From Nicotiana tabacum (lineage: Eukaryota > Streptophyta > Magnoliopsida > Solanales > Solanaceae), in the NCBI RefSeq assembly GCF_000715075.1, contig NC_134096.1, forward strand, positions 61,885,854 to 61,949,853: 64,000 bases of DNA, written 5' to 3'. The notes beneath the pieces are model-generated. The model was not told where the DNA came from and made no database searches. It was given only the letters and a program-made list of their open reading frames with translations. Positions within the stretch are counted from its first letter, which is position 1. The number at the start of each line of letters is the position of its first letter. Both the position numbers and the translations under genes were made by a program. Positions 1-11,531 of this stretch are shown here, in pieces.

Positions 1-2
1 CC

Positions 3-692
3 AGCATCGAGATGGCTCCATTTGAGGCTTTATATGGTCAGCGATGTTGCTCGCCCATCGGATTGTTTGAGCCCGATGAGGCTAAGTTATATGGCAATGA
101 TTTAGTGAACGATGCCTTGGAAAAGGTAAAGGTTATTTAGGAGCGACTTCACACAATACAGTTCAGACAGAAGAGTTACGCGGATCAAAAGGCTCTTGAT
201 TTATCATTTATGGTGGGCGAGAAGGTTCTCTTGAAAGTTTCACTGATGATGGGAATTATGAGGTTCGGGAAGAAGGGCAAGTTGAGCCCAAGGTTCATAG
301 GTCCATTTGAGGTATTGAGACGAGTTGGGGAGGTTGCTTATGAGCTTGCTTTTCCTCCCAGTCTATCTGTAGTTCATCCTATTTTTCACGTGTCTATGCT
401 CCGGAGGTATCATGTCGACAGGTCGCATGTGTTAGACTTCAGCACGATTCAGCTAGATGAGAGCCTGGGTTTTGAGGAGGAGCCAGTTGCCATTATTGAC
501 TGGCAGGTTCGCCAGTTGATATCCAAGAAGATTTATGTGGTAAAGGTTCGGTGGAGGGGTCAACCAGTTGAGGAGGTGACTTGGGAGATCGAGGAGGACA
601 TACAGAGCAGATATCCACATTTATTCGGCACTCCAGGTACAATTTTAGATCCGTTCGAGGACGAACGTTTATTTAAGAGGTGGAGAATGTAA
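3..692 (+). pseudogene. Tekay-type Ty3/gypsy pol 3' end: integrase C-terminus plus chromodomain (broken)
   Basis: Frame 3 reads the end of a chromovirus polyprotein. It starts in the integrase core (EALYG and FEPDEA motifs), passes through the integrase C-terminal beta-barrel ([19 protein letters not shown], then [12 protein letters not shown]), and ends in a chromodomain (about 495-630: [24 protein letters not shown]). The order integrase then chromodomain directly before the LTR is diagnostic of the Tekay/Del chromovirus clade. In live relatives the chromodomain steers integration to heterochromatin. One in-frame stop (TAG at about 138-140, where relatives have Gln) breaks the frame. The stop codon TAA overlaps the first bases of the LTR at 688. 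The upstream part of the element lies outside the window. Confidence 0.9.
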
Positions 693-3352
693 CGACCCGA
701 CCAGTCGTTTTGCTTTCTAGATCTTTTTTCCCCTAAATAAGATTCCCCGTATGTGCTTTTACTATTTTATGACTTGCGGGGATGGTTAGTTTGGGTTTGG
801 AAGGGTTCGGGTTGAAATCGGAACACTTAGTTCCTTAATATTGGCTTAAAAAGGTTAAGTTTGACTTGAGTATATATTTTTAGTAAATGACCTCGGAACC
901 AGGATTTGATGGTCCCAATAGGTTCGTATGATGATTTTGGACTTGGGCGTGCGTTCGTATCGGGTTTTGGGTGACCCGAGAGCGTTTCGGCGCTTAAAGT
1001 TGAAAGTTGGTTTATTGAAGGTTTTAAAGTTCTTTAAATTTGGTTTGGAGTAGGTTTTGGTGTTATCGAGGTCCGTTTGGGATTCCGAGCCCGTGGATAG
1101 CTCCGTATGGTGATTTAAGATTAGCACGCAAAATTTGGTGTCATTCCCAGTAATTTAAGTATGATTCGGCGCGTTCGGAGTAAGTTGGAAGAATTTGAAA
1201 TTCATAAGTTGAATCTATTTGGTTTTGGGTTGTGATCTCTAGTTCTGATGTTGTTTTCCGCGTTACGAGAGTCCGAGCGAGACTGTTTTATATTTACAAA
1301 CTTGTTGGTATGTTTGGTCAAGGCCTCGGGGGCCCTGTATAGGATTCGGAAGGTCGACGTGGCTTGTTTTCTCTTTGGATAGGAGCTACTGGTGCCTGTC
1401 ATATGGTGCGTTCGCACCTGCGGTGGAATGGCCGTAGAAGCGGAAAGAGGAGGGGTCAGCGGGCTCTGTAGAAGCGAAGCATTTTCCGCAGAAGCGAATT
1501 TGCTTCTGTGGTGGAGGGGTCCACAGATGCTGAGGGGGCAACCTGGTCATGGTCGTAGATGCGCGAGGCGAGCCGCAGAAGTGGGCTCGCAAATGCGGGA
1601 CTTGGCCACAGATGCGATGGGCAAGTGGTCGAGCGTGTTCCACAGAAGCGGAGGTCCTCTCGTAGGTGCGGAAATACCGTTGGGTAGAAGGGTTGCATTT
1701 CAGTCGAGATTTAGTCTCATTTCTTCATTTCTCTCACTTGTTGGTCGCATTTTGATCTCTTTGAAGAGGGATTTTCACCTACCTATTGAAGGTAGTAATT
1801 CCTACTCAATGTAAGTTAAATACATAGATTATGGGTAGATTTTAACATGTAAAATTCTTAAAATTTTGGAAAACCTAGGTTTTGATAAAAATAGAATTTA
1901 ACCACAAAAAATGATTATGAAATGGGATGAAAATTATATATCCGGGCACGTGGGCTCGGGGTGAATTTTAGGAATCTTTCAATTTGGGTTGGGTAATTAC
2001 CCTAATAGATAGATTATGAACTTTCGAACATGTATTGATTAATTTATATAACATTTGACTAGTTTCGGATTGTTTGGCACCAAGTTGAGGCTTTAGAGTA
2101 AATATGAAGCCGGAAAGTAAGCTTTGAGATGAGGTAAGTCTCTTGTCTAACCTTGTGAGAGGAAATTTACCCCATAGTTGATTTAAATTACTATATTTGT
2201 TTCTAATTGTAGGGGCTACGTACGCACGAGGTGACGAGAGTCCGTGCGTAGCTACTAATTATTCTTATGTCCGGATAGTTTAGGACTCAAATCATGAATT
2301 ACTTGTAATGCGTGCACCCTATTTATTAATTAAAGTGCCTAAATTATATTGGACTTGATAGAGGAAATTGTAAAAGACCGACTTCCACTTACCCGAGTTT
2401 TTGCAGGTTACTCGACCGTTATTAAAAATTGTGTTTCTTTGTACATTAACCTTGTATTAGCTTTTAAATTGGTTGTTCATAAAGTATCCTCTATTCTTGT
2501 AGAGCGGGTCGAGCGCCTCGGCAGTAGAATAGATGAATCTATGGTTCATGCCGCTCGACCCTCAGCAGTGTACACATTATTCTAGATCGGGTCGTATGAC
2601 CTCGGCATAATCGTGTGTGATAATACTCGGAGCTTAATTATATTTGATATTATTTTAAGGCCTGAGAGGTTAAAATTATATATGACAGAAACTAACTTGG
2701 GATTTACCATTTGTGAAAGAATTATTTATTTCCTGCTTGTTATTGAGATATTATTATTTACATAAACCATGCTCATTTAGAATTTTTTTTAACTTTATTG
2801 TTAGCACATAGTAAGTGTCGATGTCGACCCCTCGTTACTACTACTTCGAGGTTAGACTAGATACTTAATGGGTACATGTTGTTTATGTACTCACGCTACA
2901 CTTCTGCACTAATCGTGCACGATATGAGGCAGGTGCATCTGGCGGTCATATCGGCGCATCCCCGTTACCCCGAGGCCTAGTGGTGATCCTCTTCCTGAGT
3001 CGTCCTACAGCATCTAGAGTCTCTCTTTTGCACTTATTTTTTGTCTATTTTTATTTCAAACAGTAGTTAGAGTTTTGTATAATCTACTAGTTGCTCATAC
3101 ACTTGTGACACCAGGTCTAGGCATACATACTAGTAGACTTTATTGTTATGGAGTACTTATATCACTATGATTTTCACTCAGTTGTCTTTGTTTAATTTAT
3201 TAAATTTACTACTCCTTAATTTCTTAATAAATAGAATTTAATTACGTGGACACTTATTAAAAAGAGAAATAACATGGATTAGTTCATCGTTGGCTTGTCT
3301 AGCAGTGACATTGGGTGCTATCACGACCTATAGGGGAAATTGGGTCGTGACA
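688..3352 (+). mobile_element. 3' LTR of Tekay-type chromovirus (LTR1)
   Basis: It starts TGTAACGACCCGACC straight after the pol stop and ends GGGTCGTGACA, giving TG...CA ends and 2,665 bp. Inside are the features shared with the other Tekay LTRs here: a cluster of CGCAGAAGCG-like words (about 1400-1670), the AGGTGACGAG stem-loop (2221-2250), and two small hairpins near the 3' end (2830-2851 and 2905-2919). The next five bases (AAAAG) would be its target duplication, but the left flank is outside the window. What follows is the internal region of another Tekay element, so this element is nested in it. Confidence 0.85.
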
Positions 3353-5349
3353 AAAAGGATTCTAACCAATGAAGTGTTTATTCTACTACTAGTTCAGGAC
3401 TTATGATGGATTCTTGTATTCTCGCGTAGCGGCATGATAGGTGCAGTGAGCGGCATGGGACTTTGAAAGTTGAGGATCAAGGTTGTGGTTCAGTGTTGAC
3501 AAGAATGTCACGAGCTCGGATTAGGAGGGGAGAATTCAGATGTTCAGAGTAAGCTGGCATTTTCTTTAGTGTCACTTGAGAACGGCATTCTGTGTAAGAG
3601 GCTTTGTGTATTGATGTACGGATTCTTGACTTGCTTTACATAATTAGTACAGTTGGCGATATGGATGTGCGAACTTTTCTACCGGGGCGGAAGGTCGTGG
3701 GAGCATACCCCACGGGGATATTTGTATTAGTGTGACATGTTAGTCACTTGATTATTAAAGATTGAAACCAAGTATGGATATTTTTGGTACTATCGTTAAT
3801 GTGAGAGTTTATGCCTAGAAGGCGCTCTATACCTTAGGTTATGAACTGTGGGAGTTTGGTCCGGAGTGGACGGCTGCTCGTGTGTGTCATGAATGGGGCC
3901 ATTATGTATCCTTGGATGGTTATTGGCCCAGTATGGTATGATCAGAATTGATTTGAGGTTCGTTGGTGGGTATAATATGAGTGTGTGCTTTACGTCAGGT
4001 CGGATGTGTTCGTTCGTCATAACATTTCTTACGGAGGAGTCGTCGGGCATTGGATGTTATTCTTGTCGTCAGCTATTTAGTGTAATCTCTATTGGGACAT
4101 ATGGGTTGTGTGACGGCTTGATTATTCGCACATGTGTTGAGGTCCCGTGTAGCTTGTGGTGTTATATGAGCAGGATGGCTCTCGAGATGCAGGTCATTTA
4201 TCGCACCTTAGTTGTGCTTGGGTTTCATAGCGTATGGGACTAGCTATCTCCCCAGGACTTGTATTATGCATCTGGCATGATTATGGTTGATATTCGGGCA
4301 TTTCATAAGTACAAGCATTACAGATTGATGTGTGTTTTCTTCTTGATTGTTATGAGTGGATCGGGTGGCACGCCGCTATGGGTATATTGTTTGGATCGGG
4401 TGGCGTGCTGCCACGGACATGTTGTGTTGATCAGATTGTACGCCGCAACATTGTCATGTTTGTATCGGGTTGCACGTCGCAACAGTGTCATATTGGATCG
4501 GGTTGCACGCCGCAACAGTGAGATGTTGAGCCTAGTTCCTTACACTTATTTTGTGTGCCTTGTTTTTCATCCCTGAGGTAGGTTCATAGCATCTATCCGG
4601 CCGTTTTATTCGTTACGCGGGCGGGGTAGTTCTTTTCTAGAGTTTGTTCTTCTTTATGTGTCATATTTAAGTTGTAGCTTGTTGGTGCACCGATGGCATC
4701 ATATGAAATCCTAGGCAGTGTGTGAGATGGCTTATTACCTGAGCAGCTTGTACTGGGTGAGACGAGGTTATTGGGCCTGGGATCAGTACGATCGAGTTAT
4801 GTAGGGTATATTAAAGAGCAAATATCGTTATTCAATTCAGAAGGAGGTAATGGTTCTTTTCAGGAGGAGATACTCCATGATTTGTTGATTCGGCAAGTGG
4901 TTATTAGTTTCTACACATCTCATCCGTCGTGGCAGTATTGCCAGAGTTGGATCAGGGCTTATATGTGTTATGAGGTGTATTTCAGGCACCGGGTTCGTGG
5001 AATTATAGCTATTGTGGTCAGAGGATGTTATTATGGTCAAGCGAATTATGTGGTGCATGGTGTGATTTCATTGGAGGATCATGGTCATGCTGGGTACAGT
5101 GGCTGGTGATTGATGCAGTGTTCGTATGTTAGAATCGGGTCTCGTGGAAAATTTTGGATGTTGGAATTTGGTTCTAAAGCTTGTTAGCAAAGGTTATAGG
5201 GAGGATCTTTGGTCTGTCTCGAGCTAATGTGCTCAAGTGGGTTGTGGTGGCACGAGTAAGTACACGAGGTGTTAAACAGTGATTTTTGGACAACTCCGGA
5301 GCAGTCCTTAACACGTTCGAGGACAAACATATGTTTAAGTGGGGGAGAA
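3353..5349 (+). mobile_element. 3' internal (post-pol) region of a second Tekay-type element
   Basis: This stretch has no recognisable protein. Its last 60 bases (AACACGTTCGAGGACAAACA, then GTTTAAGTGGGGGAGAA) are the usual end of a Tekay polyprotein directly before the LTR at 5350, so it is the downstream internal part of that element. It is GT-rich on the + strand and holds an array of about 34-bp hairpin-forming repeats at 4361-4530. The open frames at 3893-4243, 4259-4576 and 4771-5109 show no family motif and are probably chance frames. Confidence 0.6.
4361..4530 (+). repeat. Five ~34-bp tandem repeats, each a potential small hairpin
   Basis: Units begin at about 4361, 4396, 4431, 4464 and 4498 with the core ATCGGGTTGCACGCCGCAAC. 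Each core is a 5-bp stem with a 5-nt loop. Units 4 and 5 pair GTTGC with GCAAC, and unit 2 pairs GTGGC with GCCAC, a compensatory change. Units 1 and 3 are decayed. The array lies inside the retrotransposon internal region. Confidence 0.75.
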
Positions 5350-7823
5350 TGTAACGACCCGACCGGTCGTTTTAAGATCTATCACGTCATTCGGAAGATT
5401 GAGGCATCAAGTAGCTTCACTTCAGGTATTATAACTTGTACGTGCGGTCGAAATTGAATTTCAGAAAGTTCGGAGTTGACTTGTAAAGAAAATTCTAATT
5501 TCGGAAGCTTTAAGTTGGAAGAATTGACTAAGGTTTGAATTTTGAGTAAAGGACCTCGGAATCGGGATTTGAAGGTTTCAATAGGTTCGTATGGTGATTT
5601 TGGACTTAAGCGTATATTCGGGTTGAGTATCGGGTCGCCCGGGAGCATTACGGCGCTTATTGTGGAAAGTTGGCATTTTGAAGGTTTTAGAATTTCCTAA
5701 GTTTGGCTTGAAGTGGATTTTTATGTTATCGATATCCGTTTGGGGTTTCGAGCCCTAGAAGAGGTTCGTATCATGATTTGTGACTTGTACGAAAAATTTG
5801 AAGTCATTCCGGATTGATTTATTACGTTTCGACGCAAATTATAGAAGTTGGAAGATTTGAAAACTCATAATTCGATTCGAGATGTGATTCGTAATTTCAA
5901 TGTGGTTTGACATGGTTTGAATCATCGACTAAGTTCATATCATATTTTAGGACGTATTGCTATATTTTGTTGAGGTCCAGCGGGCCTCGGGTAAATTTCG
6001 GATGGTTAACGGATCAGATTTTGGACTTAAGGAAGCTGGGAAATTCTGGTTGCTGGTGCAACCCCTTCTGTGGAAGTTTCATCGCAAAAGTGAGGCAGTG
6101 GATCGCAGAAGCGACTGGATGTGAACTGGGCAGAGGTCGCAGTTGTGAAGCAATTCCTGCACCTGCGTGATCGTAGATGCGACCACTAGAGTGCAGGAGC
6201 GGACAGAGGCAGCTGGGCATGGCTTCGCAGAAGCGATTGTTTTGTCGCAGAACCGACATCACAGATGCGAAATGCCTTTTACTGGTGCGATGGGCTGCTG
6301 GCCAGGGACTTTCATAGAAGCAAGTTTTGTCTCGCAAAAGCAAGACCGAAGACTAGGGGTGGGCGTTCGGTAGTTCGGTACGGTATTTAATAAATACGGT
6401 TCAGTATTTTGGTATTCAGTATATCAATGTGCATACCAAATACCGTACCAAAATAGTTCGATACGGTTCGGTATTTTCTTATTTTGTTCGGTACAGTTTC
6501 AGTACGGTTTCGGTATCATACCAAAGTCTTTCAAATGTCCCAAGATTATGCTATGCCTATTGCCTAATGTCTCTTTTGACTTCTGCTGAGAATTCAACCA
6601 CTCAAAGGCAAACTTAGAAAATATAATCTCGATAATTACATAGAGTAAAAAACAATTCCTGGAGTGCAGTGACCTATATTTAACAATTGCAATATTGGAT
6701 CCTGAAAAAAAAATGTGAACATTGCAAAAAGACAGCATGAGATTTATGCTCTGAGATGATATTGTTCTTTTGTCAGTAGCCTAAGAGAATCTGGCAAAGC
6801 TTTTAAAAGCAATGTAGTGTTAGAAAAATCTAGCGACTCGAGCTAAAACCCCCAAAACAATTTTTTTTTAAATGCTCAAAAACTGATTATTGTCAACAAA
6901 AGAAACTTCATAAAATATAACAAGTTGAAAATAACATAAAATCAGAAGAATGAAGAATGAAGAAGTTGTGAACCTATTGAAGACTTGAAGATTGAAGAAT
7001 AAAGGTCAACAATGAGCAAACAAATAGTCGCCGAGGAGAGGAGTCGCCGTTGCCGAGGTCGTGAAGTCGTCGTCACCATCTCTGCTATTGTAGTCGTGAA
7101 TTACAACAACAGTTAAGCAATGTTTTTGAGAGAAATTAGGGTTACAAAATAGAAAAGGGAAGGGGTAAGCAGAAGCTAAGTTTTGTCATCTGCTCTCTAA
7201 GTCTCTAAGGCCTAAGGGATTAGGGGTGTTGGGCTTAGGTTTATTCTTTATTGGGCTGGAAAATAGAAATAAAGGTGAGCTTGGACTTAATATATTTCGG
7301 TATTTCGGTATACTGAAATATCAAAAAATCAATACCGAGTACCGAACCAAAATACTAAAATACCAAAAAATCTATACCGAATATGCATATTAATTATCTT
7401 AAATACAGCTGAGACTAAAGATTTTAAAGTTGAAAACTTCCAAGTTAGATTTCTTATTTTGGGGAAAGAATTGAAGAATACTTAATAACTCTGAGAAATC
7501 CATGTCCTCTCGCGTTGCAAGTACTTCCGCGAGCGAGGTAAATTTCTTTATTCTCATGGGAGCGGGTCGTTCGCCTTGGCAATATAATAGATGCATCTAT
7601 GGTTCATGTCGTTCGACCTTTGAGTATTTATTACACCATACTTGCTCTTATATTTGTTTACGCTTTATTTTATTAATTTTTTCACCTCTTATTTACTTAA
7701 TAAATAAAAGTCAACTATTTCAAAATTATTAAAAAGAATAAACACATGGTTAGTTCACCATTGGCTTGCCTAGCAGTGACTTTGGGCGCCATCACGGCCT
7801 ATAGGAGAAATTGGGTCGTGACA
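5350..7823 (+). mobile_element. 3' LTR of the second Tekay-type element (LTR2), interrupted by a hAT MITE
   Basis: It begins TGTAACGACCCGACCGGTCG and ends GGGTCGTGACA. The left part (5350-6353) aligns in organisation with LTR1, including the CGCAGAAGCG-word cluster at about 6062-6345. The right part (about 7550-7823) repeats the LTR1 3' text, for example GCATCTATGGTTCATGTCGT and CTAGCAGTGAC. A foreign hAT-like sequence sits between them, and the conserved stem-loop region seen in other LTRs is missing. The sequence right of 7823 is a Tat-type reverse transcriptase, so this element was inserted into that gene. Confidence 0.8.
6354..7385. mobile_element. Non-autonomous hAT-like element inside LTR2
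   Basis: It starts TAGGGGTGGGCGTTCGG, a common Solanaceae hAT terminus, followed by subterminal CGGTAT/GTACGG words. The right end carries the reverse-complement words (ATACCGA, GTACCGAACC) up to about 7380. The terminal bases there have decayed and no 8-bp target duplication could be found, so the right boundary is approximate. The interior resembles a 5' UTR or gene fragment (GAAGACTTGAAGATTGAAG, similar to text near 11040 in the larger hAT). There is no transposase frame. Confidence 0.65.
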
Positions 7824-7918
7824 ATATCGATTCGATCCAGGAGGTAAAGTATCCTGAATGGTTAGCCAACATAGCTGTAGTACCTAAAAAGAATAACAAA
7901 TTTAGGATATGTGTAGAC
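7824..7918 (+). pseudogene. Tat-lineage Ty3/gypsy reverse transcriptase, N-terminal fragment
   Basis: The translation contains EVKYPEWLANIAVVPKKNN followed by FRICVD, the start of the RT domain in Tat-lineage Ty3/gypsy elements. Reading continues after the hAT insertion at 11540 with YKDLNKACPKD, so the two pieces were one exon before insertion. The left part of this host element is displaced by the Tekay element ending at 7823. Confidence 0.85.
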
Positions 7919-10900
7919 TAAGGCTGGCATGTGGGCCTGTCCAAACGGTCCCAGTCCCGGGCCGGTCCCAAATTAAACGGTCCCGAGCCAAATGGTCTTT
8001 TTGTAGGAACCGGCCCCGGGACCGGGCCCACGAACTCATGGTCCAGGTCTAAACGGTCCCGGCCCGCGGGCTAAGTGGGCTAAGTGGGCCCAACAGATTT
8101 TCTTTTTTAAAAAAAAATAAATAGAAATTAGAGACAAAAAGATGTTAAAAAACATATCTAAGGCAATGCCTTGTAAATTTAATTATAGAATGGTGGCCTA
8201 AATTTTTTAATTCAAATTTAAAGTCTAAAGACAAAAATATTGTAAAGAGATATTGAAAGCAATGTCTTGTAATTGTTTTATAGCATTAAAACAATATGGC
8301 AATATCTTTCTTAGTCTTCCTTCCCCCTATGGAATGAGCACAACAAGGTGCTAATACCACCATTGAGAAGAAAAAGAAAGTAATCAAGATGTGCCAAAAT
8401 ACAAGTTACATAATACATACTAATTTTTGTTCATACAAGTTACATGGTATCTCTTACAAACTTCATAAATCCATCAAGGTCTGGAGGAATTTCCGTTGGT
8501 GGCAGTAGAAAAGTAGCTTGGTCATTGCCACTTCCGGGCGAAGCAGCATCCTCCGCAAGTTCAGTTAGCATTTCTTCGTAAGCTTCGTCTTCCTCTGGTT
8601 GTGATTCAGCAAGTCCAAAATTTCTTCTTTCCGAATGGATCCAATCTCTGAAAAGTACTGATTTTTCCAAGCTCTCCCTCATAGACGCTCTTTAATCACC
8701 GAGTTGAAGTCTTGCTTGGCTGAAAGCGCTCTCTGATGCCACTGTTGAAGCTTGAATAATTAAAATGTCTCGGGCCATCCTTGAAAGAACCGGAAAGTAT
8801 TTTTCTTTGTCCTTCCACTATTCCAAAAGATTAAAGGAGCCGTCGGGATTCATTTCCTCAATTCCCTGCGACAAATAAACTTTAAGCTCATTTAGTTGTT
8901 AAAAATCACTACTACTAGAACCTTGAGAACCCCTAAACCCCGCCCAAGCATTAAGTACTCTTACTCCCGCAGTTCCTTTAGATGATTGAGAATCAGAAGA
9001 AGAAGAAGAAGTTAGAACATTTGGTCTAGCATGATTTAATGCAACTTGATAAGCATTAAAAATAGTTTGAGAATTTATTCTAATTGAGGCTATTGCTTCG
9101 GGAAGTTGAGACAACTCCTCATCTTCAAGTACTAAACCATTATAAACAATTTCATACCAAAATTGAGGATCTCCTAATTTCATACAAGGATTTTACAAAG
9201 CAGCTACACCATAAATAGGGGGAATAAGGAAAAAATATTTTTTAAACTTTTTCTCATAGAATCAATAACAAGTTTATAAATTTCCCCACCCTCTGAAAAA
9301 TGAGCAAATAAATTTGCAAGTTCTGCAATATAAACTAAACAATTAGAAATAGTAGGATAATATTGCCCAGAAAATTCATTTGTAGCAATATGAAATTTTT
9401 CTAAAAAATCTAAAAGCATTTTAACATTAGCTCAATCCCCATTCGTAAGGTGCTCATTATCATCACTTACATGTGTATTAAACATTGAGTTTATGGGGTT
9501 TCTATATTCATATGTAACAGCCAAACTTTCATACATGTAATTCCATCTAGTTGGACAAGGTTTAGGAACCTTTCTTTCTCTTAGGCCAAATTCATCGCTC
9601 TTTTAAAATATTCTCTAAGTCTACTTCTGCGGTTTGAATAAAAAAGCCAGTTAAGAGCCATTTTAACCTTTTCAATTTTAATATTTAAAATTCTCATACC
9701 ATCACCCACAATTAAATGGTAAATATGACAAATACATCTAACATGAAAAATATCACTAGTAGCATTATCCATTGAAACTGACATTATTTTATCACTAATG
9801 CAAAAATATCTACAAATATTTGTAACTGTGCTAGCAATAAACTACCCTGTGTGACGTGAATTAATTATTCTATAAGCAATAATGTGTTTTTGCATTATCC
9901 AATCCTCATCAATCCAATGACTGGTAACAGTAAGGTAATCACAGTCGTTACCACTTCTACCAATATCAGTTGTAATAGCAACACGGTAATTTATATGAGT
10001 AAATAAATAGCGCAAACATATTCATGTTTATATTTATAAATATCGGTCTTTACAGTTGTGCGATGAAAACCTTTATAAGTAGGATTAAAATAATTTCTAA
10101 TATAATTCACAAAGTTAGGGTCAGAAGGAAAACTATAGGGTAAGCACATAACAGTTACCATTTTTGCCAATTCTTCCCTATCTTTTTTGGATCATAATAT
10201 AAAATACCACCGGTAACATAGTTAATTTCTGATTGAAATTGATTTGAATCGGTACTAGGGTCAGCCTGACTAGGAGTAGGCACACTTTTCCCCTCGGCCA
10301 AAGCTTTCAGACAAAGATATCTCACTCTATCTTGAGGGTGTTTCAATATGTGTCTAGCCAAAGTTCCTGTCCCCAACCCCTCCCCCTCGCCTGCGCGATC
10401 CAAAATATTTAAAATCTAACTCCGTGCCACAAGTTTTACACATAGCCTTATTTTCTGGAATTAGTTGAGTAAAAAAAGGTCAAACAGGAGATGTTTTCGT
10501 TCGTTTGGTAGGTTGTCTAGAAAAAGTAGGAGTAGTAACAGGAGTATCACATGGGGCATCATTTGGATTAGCAGGGTTATCACTAGTTGGGTTAACATCA
10601 GAAGCAGGACTAGTGGGTGTATCATCATCCGGTTGAGTTTCATCAAAATCTATTTCCTCGTCATCATTTTCATCAATAGTTGGATTAGAATAAAAAGCAT
10701 TCATTAATTCATGGTCCAACTGTTCACCAGCTCTAATATTATGGCAAAATTGACTCTCAGTAAATTGTAATAAACTATTATCGCTATCAAGAATAACAGA
10801 TGTAGGACGGATATGGGGTTTGGTTCGGGGAGCCTGTGGCAGTGGAGGAGGAACAGATTGAGCACAAGATTCGCCACTCTTGGATTTTTCCTTATTTTTA

Positions 10901-11531
10901 CCAAATATATTTTTGAAAGGAAGCTATCTTAATTAATCAAGTAATAGAAAGTAAATAAAACAAACAAAACTATAATTTTAAAACTTAAGAGTTGGAACGA
11001 GTTTACCGAATTGACGAACAACTTGTTGAATATTGATTATCGTTGAAGACTTGAAGACTTCAATTCACCAACTTCATAATTTTTTTACAAATTGTAACAA
11101 TAAAATAAGCAATAGTAGCAATTATAGAAGAAAATTAGAGAGAGATTGTGATAGATTGATGATTTTGTAAGAAAAATGAAAGAATAAGGGGGTATTTATA
11201 GTTGAAAGTAGGGAAAATGTTTGGGGTTAAAACAAAGTTGGGGGGTTAAATGGCTATTTTATAAATAGCCAATGGCTATTTTGTGACAGCCCCCAACGGC
11301 TAGATTTTAAATTACAGATTGTTTTTTATTTTTGTTTTGAAATTTGACCGTTTGGACCGTTTGGCCCACCAGGGACCGGTCCAGTCCCGGTCCCAAACGG
11401 TCCCAGTCCCAGCGGCCCCAATTGTAGAACCGGCCCAAAAGCCTAGACCAGGCCCACGAATACCGGTCCTGACCAAGTTGGCTCGTTTGGCACACGGTCC
11501 CGGTCCCGGACCGTCCCACTTGCCACCCTTA
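7919..11531 (-). mobile_element. 3.6-kb hAT transposon with 8-bp target duplication
   Basis: Termini are TAAGGCTGGCATGTGGG on the left and the inverted TAAGGGTGGCAAGTGGG on the right. They are flanked by a perfect 8-bp direct repeat GTGTAGAC (7911-7918 and 11532-11539), the hallmark of hAT insertion. Both subterminal regions (about 7950-8080 and 11345-11515) are packed with CGGTCCC/GGGACCG words. It carries a decayed transposase on the minus strand. It splits a Tat reverse transcriptase exactly, and removing the element plus one GTGTAGAC copy restores the reading frame there. Confidence 0.93.
8440..10719 (-). pseudogene. hAT transposase (BED finger, RNase H-like core, C-terminal dimerisation), decayed
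   Basis: Read right to left, an acidic N-terminus (10719-10480) leads to a BED zinc finger (CKTCGTEL at about 10430, then GTLARHILKH in a shifted frame at about 10340). The DDE core follows: TTDIGRSGNDCDYLTVT near 9960 and MSVSMDNAT near 9780. The C-terminal hAT dimerisation region reads YFPVLSRMARDILIIQASTV, then ASESAFS near 8740. Damage includes a TGA where relatives have Trp after TKRTKTSPV, a stop in the LLEWWK motif, a stop after QLGD and several frameshifts. No functional enzyme can be made. The nearest described group is the ricesleeper/zf-BED hAT family. Confidence 0.88.

Noticed and set aside
1392..1814. 140-codon frame and its antisense shadows in LTR1
   Set aside because: They come from the CG-rich word cluster, which lacks stops; the same zone gives similar false frames in the other LTRs.
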